From Flavobacterium urumqiense (GTDB lineage Bacteria > Bacteroidota > Bacteroidia > Flavobacteriales > Flavobacteriaceae), in NCBI RefSeq assembly GCF_900108015.1, contig NZ_FNVP01000013.1, positions 1-64,000 of the forward strand: a stretch of 64,000 nucleotides of DNA. The letters are read 5' to 3'. This document shows positions 9,264-17,953 of this stretch, one piece after another (within the stretch, counting starts at the first letter, position 1; every line of letters begins with the position of its first letter). The position numbers and the translations under genes are program-made. The notes under the pieces were generated by a model, which was given only the letters and a program-made list of their open reading frames with translations, was not told the DNA's origin and searched no databases.

Positions 9264-10001
9264 TTATATTTTGTGATACACTTCTTCAAATGGAATTCTG
9301 AAGCGTTCTCCATATATTCCTTGCTCGTCTCTAAGTCCGCATCCAATGATCATATTAATTTCACCAGAAGAGGGTAAATGAAGTATTTTTTTAATTCTGA
9401 CAGAATCAAAACCTTCCATTGGGCATGTATCGTAATTTATGGCTGCCATGCTGATCATGAAATTTTGCGCAGCAAGTCCGGCACTTTTATGTGCCACAAT
9501 TCGCATATCGCTTTGTCTTGCCTGTCTATAAATAGGTTGAAATAATCCAATAATTTGAAAAGCAATAAATTTTATCATTCCAAATATCCCAAAGAAATCA
9601 ATGTAAATTGTAGGGATGATTTTTTTATAATAGTTCATTGCAAATTTTTCCCTCTTAGAATATTCAGCTTCCGGTTTGTTGCCAAATTGGGATTTCAAAA
9701 AAGAGATATTAGCGTGCATTCTTTTTCTCCATAAATCTTTTCTAGCGACAACAATCACTAGTTGTTGAGCAGTTTTAGCCCCATTTTGGTCAAAACTGGC
9801 TGCTGCTATTTCTTTAATACTATCAGGAGATACGATATGATAAAATTCCCAAAGTTGCATATTGCTGCTTGTTGCCGCAAGTGTGGCTAAATGGATGCAA
9901 TCTTTTACTTTTTGCTCATCAATAGGTTCTTTTTTAAAAACCCGAACGGATCGCCTATATTTTATAGCTTCACTTACCGATTTTTCATTGGTTACAGCCA
10001 T
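9264..10001 (-). CDS. Nitroreductase-family flavoprotein
   Basis: The 245-residue protein opens with SVSEAIKYRRSVRVFKKEPI, the RRSVR FMN-phosphate-binding signature. It continues with ATLAATSSNMQLWEFYHI and, near the C-terminus, AAINYDTCPMEGFD and IGCGLRDEQG, as in FMN-dependent NAD(P)H nitroreductases. Such enzymes reduce nitro compounds, quinones or enones; the physiological substrate here is unknown. An insert of about 50 residues (roughly 100-160), with a hydrophobic stretch FGIFGMIKFIAFQIIGLF, is longer than in the minimal family and could sit over the active site. Its start overlaps the end of the aldehyde dehydrogenase gene by 10 bases, so the two are translationally coupled. Confidence 0.88.
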   Translation of the reverse strand: MAVTNEKSVSEAIKYRRSVRVFKKEPIDEQKVKDCIHLATLAATSSNMQLWEFYHIVSPDSIKEIAAASFDQNGAKTAQQLVIVVARKDLWRKRMHANISFLKSQFGNKPEAEYSKREKFAMNYYKKIIPTIYIDFFGIFGMIKFIAFQIIGLFQPIYRQARQSDMRIVAHKSAGLAAQNFMISMAAINYDTCPMEGFDSVRIKKILHLPSSGEINMIIGCGLRDEQGIYGERFRIPFEEVYHKI

Positions 10002-11320
10002 TTTAATAATTTTTGAATGGATTTTAACTTGTCTTTATAAGGTGCATATCGCATCGGTAAATCTAACCAATTTGCTTTTTTTACAATTGCTTTTTTATGT
10101 GAGAAAGTATCAAAACTTAAACGACCATGATAAGCACCAATTCCGCTGTGACCAACTCCACCAAAAGGCAGTCTTTTATTAGAAAAATGTACAACGGTAT
10201 CATTAATGCAGCCTCCTCCGAAAGAATACTTTTTAATTATTTTTTGTGCAAATTTTTTGTCTTCTGTAAATACATATAACGATAATGGTTTTTCGTATTT
10301 AGAGATTATAGTGTTTATTTCGGCATCATTTTCATAGGAGAGAATAGGAAGTAAAGGGCCAAAAATCTCGTCCTGCATAATCAAACTATCCACACCAGTT
10401 TCATCAACAAGTGTAGGAGCGATGTAGCACTCTTCAATGTTAGTATGACCGCCAAAAAACACTTTCTTTTCCTCAATCATATTCGCTAATCGAAGCCAGT
10501 TTTTTTCATTTATAATTCGGGCATAATCTGGGGATAATTTTGGATTTTCTCCATAGGCTTTGATGATTTCCAATTTCATGAATTCCATGAAATGATTTTT
10601 CATGTCTTTTTGAATTAAGATATAATCTGGTGCAATACAGGTTTGACCTGCATTTATAAATTTACCCCAAACAATTCTTTTTGCAGCCAATTTTAAATTG
10701 GCAGTATTGTCAATTATACAAGGGTTTTTACCTCCAAGTTCTAATGTTACGGGCGTTAGATTTTCGGCTGCTGCTTTTGCAACAATTTTTCCCACAGGAA
10801 CACTTCCCGTAAAAAAGATGTAGTCCCAGCGTTGTGACAGCAGTTTTTGAGAAACTTCAACACCACCTTCCATAACTTCAACATGATTAACCAGAAATGT
10901 TTTCGTTATTATTTTTGTGATTATTTCTGATGTTTTTGGAGTAAGTTCAGAGGGTTTTAGTACCACTTGATTTCCTGCAGCTACAGCTGAAATTAAGGGA
11001 CAAAGTGCTAATTGAAAAGGGTAGTTCCAAGGAGCTATTATCAATATTTTACCATAGGGTTCTTTATAGATATAATCCGTGGAGGGAAAATTAAGTATGG
11101 ATGGGAAGACCCTTTTTGGTTTTGCCCATTTGTTCAAATTTTTTATGGTATCTTTTAAGTCGGAAATCACATAATTTGTTTCTGTGAGTACAGCTTCAAA
11201 AGCAGGTTTCCTGAAATCAGAATATAAAGCTTCAATAATTTCATTTTCATGAGTGATAATGACATCTAGTAACTTTATTAAGGCTTCTTTTCTATGAGCT
11301 ATGTTCGTTTTGTAATTCAT
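9992..11320 (-). CDS. Aldehyde dehydrogenase, class 3-like
   Basis: The 442-residue protein is of the short, class 3 / fatty-aldehyde type. The NAD-site LIIAPWNYPFQLAL is at about 93-106, the base E194 is in TLELGGKNP, the nucleophile C228 is in NAGQTCIAPD, and DEIFGPLLPIL lies near 325. It oxidises aldehydes to acids with NAD(P)+; chain-length preference cannot be read from the sequence. The N-terminus is slightly short relative to the family and a stop codon lies a few codons upstream of the ATG, so this start is the only one available. It overlaps the following nitroreductase gene by 10 bases. Together they could detoxify reactive carbonyl or nitro compounds, which is inference. Confidence 0.9.
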   Translation of the reverse strand: MNYKTNIAHRKEALIKLLDVIITHENEIIEALYSDFRKPAFEAVLTETNYVISDLKDTIKNLNKWAKPKRVFPSILNFPSTDYIYKEPYGKILIIAPWNYPFQLALCPLISAVAAGNQVVLKPSELTPKTSEIITKIITKTFLVNHVEVMEGGVEVSQKLLSQRWDYIFFTGSVPVGKIVAKAAAENLTPVTLELGGKNPCIIDNTANLKLAAKRIVWGKFINAGQTCIAPDYILIQKDMKNHFMEFMKLEIIKAYGENPKLSPDYARIINEKNWLRLANMIEEKKVFFGGHTNIEECYIAPTLVDETGVDSLIMQDEIFGPLLPILSYENDAEINTIISKYEKPLSLYVFTEDKKFAQKIIKKYSFGGGCINDTVVHFSNKRLPFGGVGHSGIGAYHGRLSFDTFSHKKAIVKKANWLDLPMRYAPYKDKLKSIQKLLKWL

Positions 11321-11394
11321 CGGATAGAAAATTTATTTAGTGCTATGCAAGTTAATTTTTATAATTTACATAATGATCATTCTTACAAAAAAAA

Positions 11395-12090
11395 TCATAA
11401 TGCATCCCAAATTGAATCAGAAGGGATAGGAGCAATAAGAATTATATTCTCTTTGGTAACGGGATGGGTAAAAACTAATTTTCGCGCATGTAAGTGTATT
11501 CCTCCATTAGGATTGCTTCTGTCAAAACCGTATTTTAAGTCTCCCTTTATCGGCGAACCAATGGCAGAAAGTTGAGCCCTGATTTGATGATGTCTTCCGG
11601 TATGAAGATTAATTTCTAGTGCAAAATAGTTATTTAATTCTTTGAATATTTTATAATCCAAACTGGCTAATTTACTCTCAGGAACTTCTTTAATATGCGC
11701 TTTGGAAGTATTGTTTTTTTCATTTCTCTTTATGAAATGAATCAATTTGTCTTCACTTTTTTCGGGTTTGTTTTTCACAATTGCCCAATACGTTTTTTCC
11801 GTTTCACGAGTGCTGAATAACTCATTCATTCGAGTTAATGCTTTGCTTGTTCTTGCAAAAACCACAATTCCGGTTGTTGGTCTGTCTAAACGGTGAACAA
11901 CTCCAAGAAAAACTTCACCAGGTTTGTTGTATTTATCTTTTATGTATTCTTTTACAACCTCACTCAAAGGTTGATCCCCTGTTTTGTCGCCTTGCACAAT
12001 ATCCCCCACACGTTTATTAACCACTATAAGATGGTTGTCTTCATGAAGGATTTGTAGGTTATTTTTGTTCGAAATTATTTTACTAGACAA
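11395..12090 (-). CDS. RluA-family 23S rRNA/tRNA pseudouridine synthase
   Basis: The 231-residue protein has the family signature VHRLDRPTTGIVVFARTSKAL with catalytic D69, and further on LHTGRHHQIRAQLSAIGSPIKGD, the second conserved RluA block. It begins directly with the catalytic domain (QILHEDNHLIVVNK), with no S4 RNA-binding domain, like the RluA/TruC-type subset rather than RluC or RluD. Which uridine it modifies cannot be decided. It ends 74 bases upstream of the aldehyde dehydrogenase start. No terminator was seen between them. Confidence 0.92.
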   Translation of the reverse strand: MSSKIISNKNNLQILHEDNHLIVVNKRVGDIVQGDKTGDQPLSEVVKEYIKDKYNKPGEVFLGVVHRLDRPTTGIVVFARTSKALTRMNELFSTRETEKTYWAIVKNKPEKSEDKLIHFIKRNEKNNTSKAHIKEVPESKLASLDYKIFKELNNYFALEINLHTGRHHQIRAQLSAIGSPIKGDLKYGFDRSNPNGGIHLHARKLVFTHPVTKENIILIAPIPSDSIWDAL

Positions 12091-12160
12091 GTGTAAAAGG
12101 CTTTAATTAAAATTTTATCGATACTATCGAGAACTGAACACTGCAAATGAATACTAAACA

Positions 12161-12979
12161 CTAATATTGTTCATTCACATTTGGAAAATCACTTGATTTC
12201 ACATCGGCAACATATTGACCAATGGCAGCAGTCATTCCTTCGTATAAATTCATATATCTTCTTAAGAAGCGAGGGCTAAATTCATTGTTCATTCCTAACA
12301 TGTCGTGGATTACAAGAACTTGACCGTCAACCCCACCACCAGCACCAATCCCAATTACAGGAATCGAAATACTTTGCGCTACTTTTTCGGCTAAATGTGC
12401 AGGAATTTTTTCTAAAACTAAGGCAAAACAACCGAGGTTTTCCAATAATTTAGCATCTTCCATCAATTTTTCTGCTTCTTCTTCTTCCTTGGCACGAACA
12501 GTATATGTTCCAAATTTATAAATAGACTGTGGGGTTAAACCCAAATGTCCCATTACTGGAATTCCTGCGTTTAATATTTTCTTGATAGAATCTTTTATTT
12601 CTTTTCCACCTTCTAGTTTTACGGCATGTCCGCCGCTTTCTTTCATGATTCTGATGGCAGAACGCAACGCCTCTTTAGGATCAGATTGATAACTTCCAAA
12701 AGGTAAATCAACCACAACTAAAGCTCGTTCTGTAGCTCTCACTACTGAGGAAGCATGATATATCATTTGGTCTAAAGTAATTGGCAAAGTTGTTTCATGA
12801 CCCGCCATAACATTTGAAGCTGAATCACCTACAAGTATTACATCGATTCCAGCAGTATCAACAATTTTAGCCATTGTATAATCATAAGCAGTCAGCATGG
12901 AAATTTTTTCTCCATTGGCTTTCATTTCAATTAATGACTTTGTTGTAATTCTTTTGTAATCTTTTTTGGCTACAGACAT
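12161..12979 (-). CDS. panB: 3-methyl-2-oxobutanoate hydroxymethyltransferase
   Basis: The 272-residue protein aligns in memory with PanB over its full length. Visible blocks are [14 protein letters not shown], the Mg-site [50 protein letters not shown], and [24 protein letters not shown]. It transfers a hydroxymethyl group from 5,10-methylenetetrahydrofolate to 2-oxoisovalerate to make ketopantoate, the first step of pantothenate and CoA synthesis. No other pan gene is adjacent. It is followed in the same direction by the RluA-type gene, an arrangement I recall in other flavobacteria. A weak hairpin, TCGAT-ACT-ATCGA, lies just after the stop codon. Confidence 0.97.
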   Translation of the reverse strand: MSVAKKDYKRITTKSLIEMKANGEKISMLTAYDYTMAKIVDTAGIDVILVGDSASNVMAGHETTLPITLDQMIYHASSVVRATERALVVVDLPFGSYQSDPKEALRSAIRIMKESGGHAVKLEGGKEIKDSIKKILNAGIPVMGHLGLTPQSIYKFGTYTVRAKEEEEAEKLMEDAKLLENLGCFALVLEKIPAHLAEKVAQSISIPVIGIGAGGGVDGQVLVIHDMLGMNNEFSPRFLRRYMNLYEGMTAAIGQYVADVKSSDFPNVNEQY

Positions 12980-13150
12980 TGTGGTTTACGATTTTAAGTA
13001 TTAAAAATACGATTTGTGCCCGTAAAAGTAGTGAAATTGAATTATTAAGAGAGTTAGATTGCTTATTTTTTAAGAATCAGGAAAAAAAAATCTTTATAAA
13101 ATCTTTATAACATGTTCTAATATATTATAAAATACTTACAACATATCATT

Positions 13151-13158
13151 TAACTTTG
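13151..13158 (+). promoter_or_regulatory. Possible -7 box touching the kdpD start
   Basis: TAACTTTG matches TAnnTTTG exactly, but its last base is the first base of the GTG start at 13158. If it is a true promoter, transcription would begin near 13165 and translation would have to start later, e.g. at the in-frame GTG at 13182. No convincing -33 element was seen. Confidence 0.4.
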
Positions 13159-14294
13159 TGCTGTTAATAAAAAGTATTCCTGTGCAAAGTATTTTGAGCC
13201 AAATAAAAAGTGAAAACCAATACCTTATATGTGTATTGTCAGTAAGCATAGCAGCTTCATTATGTTTGCTTACCAGAGACTATTTAGATCATATAATCGT
13301 AGGATATTTATTGCTGGTTGTCGTTTCTTTATTAGCTGCATTTTTAGATATTTTGCCGGTATTATTAAGCGCTGTTTTAAGTGCTTTAATCATGAATTTC
13401 TTCTTCCTGAAACCGTATTATACTTTTCATATTAGCAATGCCGAAGATTCTTTATTATTGATTTTGTTTTTCATAATTGCATTGATTAATGGAGTTTTAA
13501 CTCATAAAATTAGAAAAGCCGAAAAAATTTTGCAAGTAAAAGAAGTCAAGGTGAACACAATGAAACTATATAATGCTTTACTGGATTCATTATCACATGA
13601 ATTACGTACTCCAATTTCTACCATTATGGGTTCAATAGATACAATACAAAGTAAAACTATAACTATTTCTGAGGAAAATAAGCAAAAATTATATTTAGAA
13701 ATTGAAAAAGCATCTTTACGACTAAACCATCAAGTCGAGAATTTATTGAATATGTCCAGGTTAGAATCTGGTGTAATACAGCCAAAAATAGATTGGTGTG
13801 ATTTAAAAGAATTGGTTTATAATGTTTTGGATAGCTTAAAAGAGGATTTACATTTTCATAAAATTGTCGTTCATGCTGATGAAAATTTACCGCTTTTCAA
13901 GTTGGATTATGGCTTAACGGAACAAATTATTTACAATTTGGTTTTTAATGCATCACAATACACCCCAAAAGGAGCTAAAATTGAAATCAAAGTGGACTAT
14001 AACCCTAATATTGATTTTGAATATAATCCAGATACACTGATGCCATGCGTAATTACTATTTCCGATGATGGAAACGGTTTTCCTGAAACAGAAATAAATA
14101 AAGTCTTTGATAAATTTTACAGATTGCAAAATTCAAAAACGGGAGGAACTGGATTAGGTTTATCCATTGTAAAAGGTTTTGTCGAAGCCCAAAACGGAAA
14201 AATCACCTTGGAAAATAAAGAGGAAGGTGGTGCCATTTTTAAAATCGATTTCCCAACATTAGTAATGAATACAGCAGCCATTTCAAATGAATAA
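13158..14294 (+). CDS. kdpD: KdpD-type sensor histidine kinase lacking the N-terminal KdpD/USP domains
   Basis: The 378-residue protein begins almost directly with the four-helix DUF4118 membrane domain (about 20-115, including LLTRDYLDHIIVGYLLLVVVSLLAAFLDILPVLLSAVLSALIMNFFFLKP, given here in short: DYLDHIIVG and NFFFLKP). A HisKA follows with H147 in SHELRTP, then an ATPase domain with DDGNGFPE and GGTGLGLSIVKGF. This is the C-terminal half of KdpD; the ATP-binding KdpD and universal-stress domains that precede it in E. coli are absent. It overlaps kdpE by 8 bases and is followed by kup, so it probably senses or responds to potassium status. No ATG is available: the start is GTG at 13158 or GTG at 13182. 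Confidence 0.85.
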   Translation: MLLIKSIPVQSILSQIKSENQYLICVLSVSIAASLCLLTRDYLDHIIVGYLLLVVVSLLAAFLDILPVLLSAVLSALIMNFFFLKPYYTFHISNAEDSLLLILFFIIALINGVLTHKIRKAEKILQVKEVKVNTMKLYNALLDSLSHELRTPISTIMGSIDTIQSKTITISEENKQKLYLEIEKASLRLNHQVENLLNMSRLESGVIQPKIDWCDLKELVYNVLDSLKEDLHFHKIVVHADENLPLFKLDYGLTEQIIYNLVFNASQYTPKGAKIEIKVDYNPNIDFEYNPDTLMPCVITISDDGNGFPETEINKVFDKFYRLQNSKTGGTGLGLSIVKGFVEAQNGKITLENKEEGGAIFKIDFPTLVMNTAAISNE

Positions 14295-14973
14295 CTCAGC
14301 CGAAATATTAATCATAGACGATGAAATTCAGATCAGGAAATTACTCGAAATCGCTTTAGATTCAAACGGGTATAAAACTATTTTCGCTGTAAATGGAAAG
14401 GAAGGTATATCGCTTGCAGCAAATTATCAGCCGGACTTAATCATATTGGATTTAGGTTTACCTGATGAAGATGGACAAGTAGTTTTAAAAAGATTAAGAG
14501 AATGGTATAAAAAGCCTGTTATCATTTTAACCGTAAAAAATACTGAAGAAGAAATTGTAAAAGCACTTGATAATGGTGCCAATGATTATTTGGCAAAACC
14601 ATTCAGAACCCAAGAATTATTGGCTAGAATTCGTACCGCTTTAAGGAATTTAAACCAAAGTGAAAATGAACCAGTAATCGAGTTCGGAGAAATTTCTATT
14701 GATTTTACTTCGAGAATTGTCAAGTTGAAAAACGAAATCCTAAAATTAACAACTACGGAATATAACTTGCTTTCTATTTTGGTTAAAAACCAAGGCAGAG
14801 TGCTCACACATCAGTATTTATTAAAACAAGTTTGGGGAAACAGCTATTCCGATCAAACACAATATTTACGTGTATTTGTGGCACAACTTCGTAAAAAAAT
14901 TGAAGAAGACCCGAACCATCCTAAATTTATAATCACAGAATCCGGAGTTGGTTATCGCTTCAACACCAGCTAA
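14287..14973 (+). CDS. kdpE: KdpE-type response regulator
   Basis: The 228-residue OmpR-family regulator has a receiver domain with acidic residues D11/D12, phospho-acceptor D55 in LIILDLGLPDEDG and K in AKPF. A winged-helix DNA-binding domain spans about 130-228 (LTTTEYNLLSILVKNQGRVLTHQYL in part, ending ITESGVGYRF). The QLRKKIEEDPNHPKFIITE ending is typical of KdpE. The start overlaps the end of the kinase gene by 8 bases, indicating coupled translation. The likely target is the kup gene 144 bases downstream, because kdpFABC is not present here; this is inference from position. Confidence 0.9.
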   Translation: MNNSAEILIIDDEIQIRKLLEIALDSNGYKTIFAVNGKEGISLAANYQPDLIILDLGLPDEDGQVVLKRLREWYKKPVIILTVKNTEEEIVKALDNGANDYLAKPFRTQELLARIRTALRNLNQSENEPVIEFGEISIDFTSRIVKLKNEILKLTTTEYNLLSILVKNQGRVLTHQYLLKQVWGNSYSDQTQYLRVFVAQLRKKIEEDPNHPKFIITESGVGYRFNTS

Positions 14974-15117
14974 AATCAGAATGCTTTGAGTATTAAACTT
15001 TAAGCAATAACCCCAAAAAGGCAAAAATAAACAACGCATTGTATGTTCTAAACATTACGATTCAAGTTTTCTATTGTCTAATTATTACGCTTTACAATCT
15101 TAAAAATTTAAATTAAA

Positions 15118-17058
15118 ATGAATAAATCAACTATCCAAAAAGTAAGTGCCGCATCGCTTTTAGTGGCATTAGGAATTATTTATGGTGACATAGGAACCAG
15201 TCCCTTGTACGTGATGAAAGCCATTATTGGGAAAAGAGAAATATCTAAATTGCTTGTTTATGGCGGTATTTCCTGCATCTTCTGGACGCTTACATTTCAA
15301 ACTACATTCAAATATATTTTATTAACACTTTCGGCAGACAATCATGGAGAAGGAGGTGTTTTTTCACTTTACGCATTGGTCAAACGGTTTGGTAAAGGAA
15401 AATTGGTAATTCCTACCATTCTTGGAGCAACGACACTTTTGGCCGATGGAATTATTACTCCTCCCATTTCCGTGGCTTCTGCTGTTGAAGGATTAGGAGA
15501 TGTAGTTCCTGGTATTTCAACTCTTCCCATTGTGATTGTAATTTTATCGGGATTGTTCTTTTTTCAACGATTCGGAACCCAGAAAGTAGGTTTCTTCTTT
15601 GGACCTGCTATGGTAGTTTGGTTTTCGATGCTTTTTGTTTTAGGATTTGTACAAATATTAGATCATCCCGGTATTTTGAGCGCATTAAACCCAATGTATG
15701 CCTACGAACTATTAGTTGAATATCCTCATGGATTCTGGCTGCTGGGAGCGGTGTTTTTATGTACAACCGGGGCCGAGGCATTGTATTCGGATTTAGGACA
15801 TTGCGGAAAAAAGAATATCAGAATTACATGGATTTTTGTCAAAATCGCATTAGTTGTGAATTATTTAGGCCAAGCATCTTGGCTAATGACGCAAGGAAAT
15901 AGATTTCTTGAAGGAAGAAATCCTTTTTACACCATTATGCCACAATGGTTTCTTTTTTCGGGAGTAATCATTGCCACGTTTGCTGCAATTATTGCTTCTC
16001 AAGCTTTAATAAGCGGGTCTTATACTTTAATAAATGAAGCAATGTCTCTTAACTTTTGGCCAAGGGTGTCTATGCGAAATCCAACTAATTTGAAGGGACA
16101 AATTTATATTCCTTCGGTAAATACAATTCTTTGGGCGGGCTGTGTTTTAATGATTTTATATTTTAAAAACTCGTCAAACATGGAAGCGGCCTATGGTTTT
16201 TCGATTACCATTGCAATGCTAATGACCACTGTGCTTTTAAATTATTACTTGCTTTATATAAAAAAAATGAACAAGGTTTTGATAACCTTAATTATTACCG
16301 TTTTTGGTATTATTGAAATTGCCTTTTTTATTGCCAACATTGTAAAAATAAAAGAGCGTTGGATGTTCTTGTTCTTCGAACTATTCATTTTCATGACGAT
16401 GTATGTTTGGTTTTACGCAAGAAAAATTAATAATAAATTTATAAAATTCACTAATTTATCTGAACACACCCAACAACTTCAGGATTTAAGTAACGACATC
16501 AGTATTCCAAAGTACTCCACTCATTTAATTTATCTGTCCAAAGCGGATAGAAATTATGAAATTGAGGAAAAAATATTAAAATCCATTTTTTCCAAAAAAC
16601 CAAAAAGAGCTGATGTGTATTGGTTTTTTCATATCAACAGAACCAATGATCCTTTTACTCTAAATTATGAAGTAATTGAATTATTAGATGATAAGGTGAT
16701 TAAAATTGTGCTGAATATTGGTTTCCGAATCCAACCCAAAGTTGAATTATATTTTAAAAAAATTGTTCAAAATTTGGTCCAAAAGAAGGAGTTAAATTTG
16801 CATATTCGCCCAGATGGTTCCACAAAATACAACGCTGAACCTGATTTTAAATTCATTATTTTGGAGAAATTCCTTTCAGTCGAAAATGAATTTACTGTTG
16901 AAGATGCTTTTCTGTTGAATTCCTATTATATGCTTAAAAACTGGTCACTTTCTGACACTAAAGCATTTGGATTGGATAAAAGCGATGTTGAAATTGAAGA
17001 GGTAGCTTTCGTATACCAACCTATTATAAAATTAGAATTAGAAAGAAAAAAGATTTAA
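15118..17058 (+). CDS. kup: Kup-family potassium uptake permease
   Basis: The 646-residue protein starts its first membrane helix with LGIIYGDIGTSPLYVMKAI, the Kup/HAK/KT signature GDIGTSPLY. It has about 12 membrane segments up to about residue 435, with the conserved GEGGVFSLYAL and TPPISVASAVEGL blocks, then a cytosolic C-terminal domain of some 200 residues. It is a proton-coupled, constitutive low-affinity K+ importer in the family. Its position directly after kdpDE is notable, because in most bacteria Kup is not under KdpDE. A strong terminator follows at 17112-17148. Confidence 0.95.
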   Translation: MNKSTIQKVSAASLLVALGIIYGDIGTSPLYVMKAIIGKREISKLLVYGGISCIFWTLTFQTTFKYILLTLSADNHGEGGVFSLYALVKRFGKGKLVIPTILGATTLLADGIITPPISVASAVEGLGDVVPGISTLPIVIVILSGLFFFQRFGTQKVGFFFGPAMVVWFSMLFVLGFVQILDHPGILSALNPMYAYELLVEYPHGFWLLGAVFLCTTGAEALYSDLGHCGKKNIRITWIFVKIALVVNYLGQASWLMTQGNRFLEGRNPFYTIMPQWFLFSGVIIATFAAIIASQALISGSYTLINEAMSLNFWPRVSMRNPTNLKGQIYIPSVNTILWAGCVLMILYFKNSSNMEAAYGFSITIAMLMTTVLLNYYLLYIKKMNKVLITLIITVFGIIEIAFFIANIVKIKERWMFLFFELFIFMTMYVWFYARKINNKFIKFTNLSEHTQQLQDLSNDISIPKYSTHLIYLSKADRNYEIEEKILKSIFSKKPKRADVYWFFHINRTNDPFTLNYEVIELLDDKVIKIVLNIGFRIQPKVELYFKKIVQNLVQKKELNLHIRPDGSTKYNAEPDFKFIILEKFLSVENEFTVEDAFLLNSYYMLKNWSLSDTKAFGLDKSDVEIEEVAFVYQPIIKLELERKKI

Positions 17059-17111
17059 AAACTGATTTCAGATTTAGTTTATAATAAGCATAAAATCAGT
17101 AGTTTTCAAAT

Positions 17112-17148
17112 AAAAAAATGGACTTGATTTATTTCAAGTCCATTTTTT
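17112..17148 (+). terminator. Terminator after kup
   Basis: AAAAATGGACTTGA pairs with TTCAAGTCCATTTTT around loop TTTAT and is followed by a T run. It starts 54 bases after the kup stop codon and would also block transcription from the opposite side. Confidence 0.85.
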
Positions 17149-17188
17149 ATATTTTTAAACACGATAATTTTAAAAGAAAGTTCCCACT

Positions 17189-17791
17189 TTATCTAAGATG
17201 TTTTTTTATCCATTCTCTTTCAAGTGCGGCTTATAATTTCAAGCAAATGTAAGCAAGCGCAACACACGATAATAAAACTAATAAACTCATCTGAAATGCT
17301 TTACTAAATGATGTTTTATTATCTGCTACCCATGGTATATATAGTATTACATAATGAGTAATGCTTATCGGATATGAGATATAACCAAAAAATTTACAAA
17401 CACGTGAAGAAAATTTACTTTTAATCTCTCCGCTTGGCGTCAATAAAATAATTAGTGTGAAAAATAAAATTACAACTGCTGAATAATAAACACCATTCAT
17501 ATGTAAATGTTCGTCTGCACCAATTTTGGGCCTAGCTAAGATCAATATCACAAGCAAACTACAACAAAAAAATGCGTTTTTTAAGTGAAATAAATTTTCC
17601 ATACGAAAATTAACAATCCTGCACAAAAAGGGATACATCATACGTACAAAACCAATTAAATCATAAAAGGTAAATCCGTTACGGGTGATTATTTGATTGG
17701 GTGTGGTCTCTTTTATTTCTAAGGTTTTTGCCCAAGAAATTCCAGAAAGGACTAATATTGAAAATAGCGACGTCTTTGCTATATTTGAAAT
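17189..17791 (-). pseudogene. Remnant of an acyltransferase-3 (OafA-like) membrane protein
   Basis: The reading frame is open from about 17791 to 17234 and encodes only the C-terminal half of a multi-pass acyltransferase-3 protein: GISWAKTLEIKETT, GFTFYDLIGFVRMMYPFL, and FGYISYPISITHYVILY. Two defects are visible. There is no N-terminal half with the catalytic His region, since a stop codon precedes residue ISNIA and no start or matching frame is found upstream. An in-frame TAA (17231-17233) interrupts the tail, after which REWIKKHLR, the expected last helix of such proteins, continues in frame to a TAA at 17189-17191. It lies between the kup terminator and the NUDIX gene. Intact members O-acylate surface sugars. 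Confidence 0.75.
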
Positions 17792-17929
17792 TTAGTTGTT
17801 CTTTATTTGGTAAACAACTTTTTATTTCTTCATTATAAAGCGATGTAAAATATTTTTTTAATATTTGCAAAAAAAGAGCGTTTATTTTTTGATTATCAGT
17901 TTTTAAAGCAAAAATTATAATCAATTTTG

Positions 17930-17937
17930 TATTTTTG
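17930..17937 (+). promoter_or_regulatory. -7 box for the NUDIX-type regulator
   Basis: TATTTTTG matches TAnnTTTG and lies 17 bases before the ATG at 17954. This rules out the earlier possible start at 17927, which would lie upstream of transcription. The leader would be only about 10 nt. Confidence 0.5.
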
Positions 17938-17953
17938 CAATCAATATAAAACA

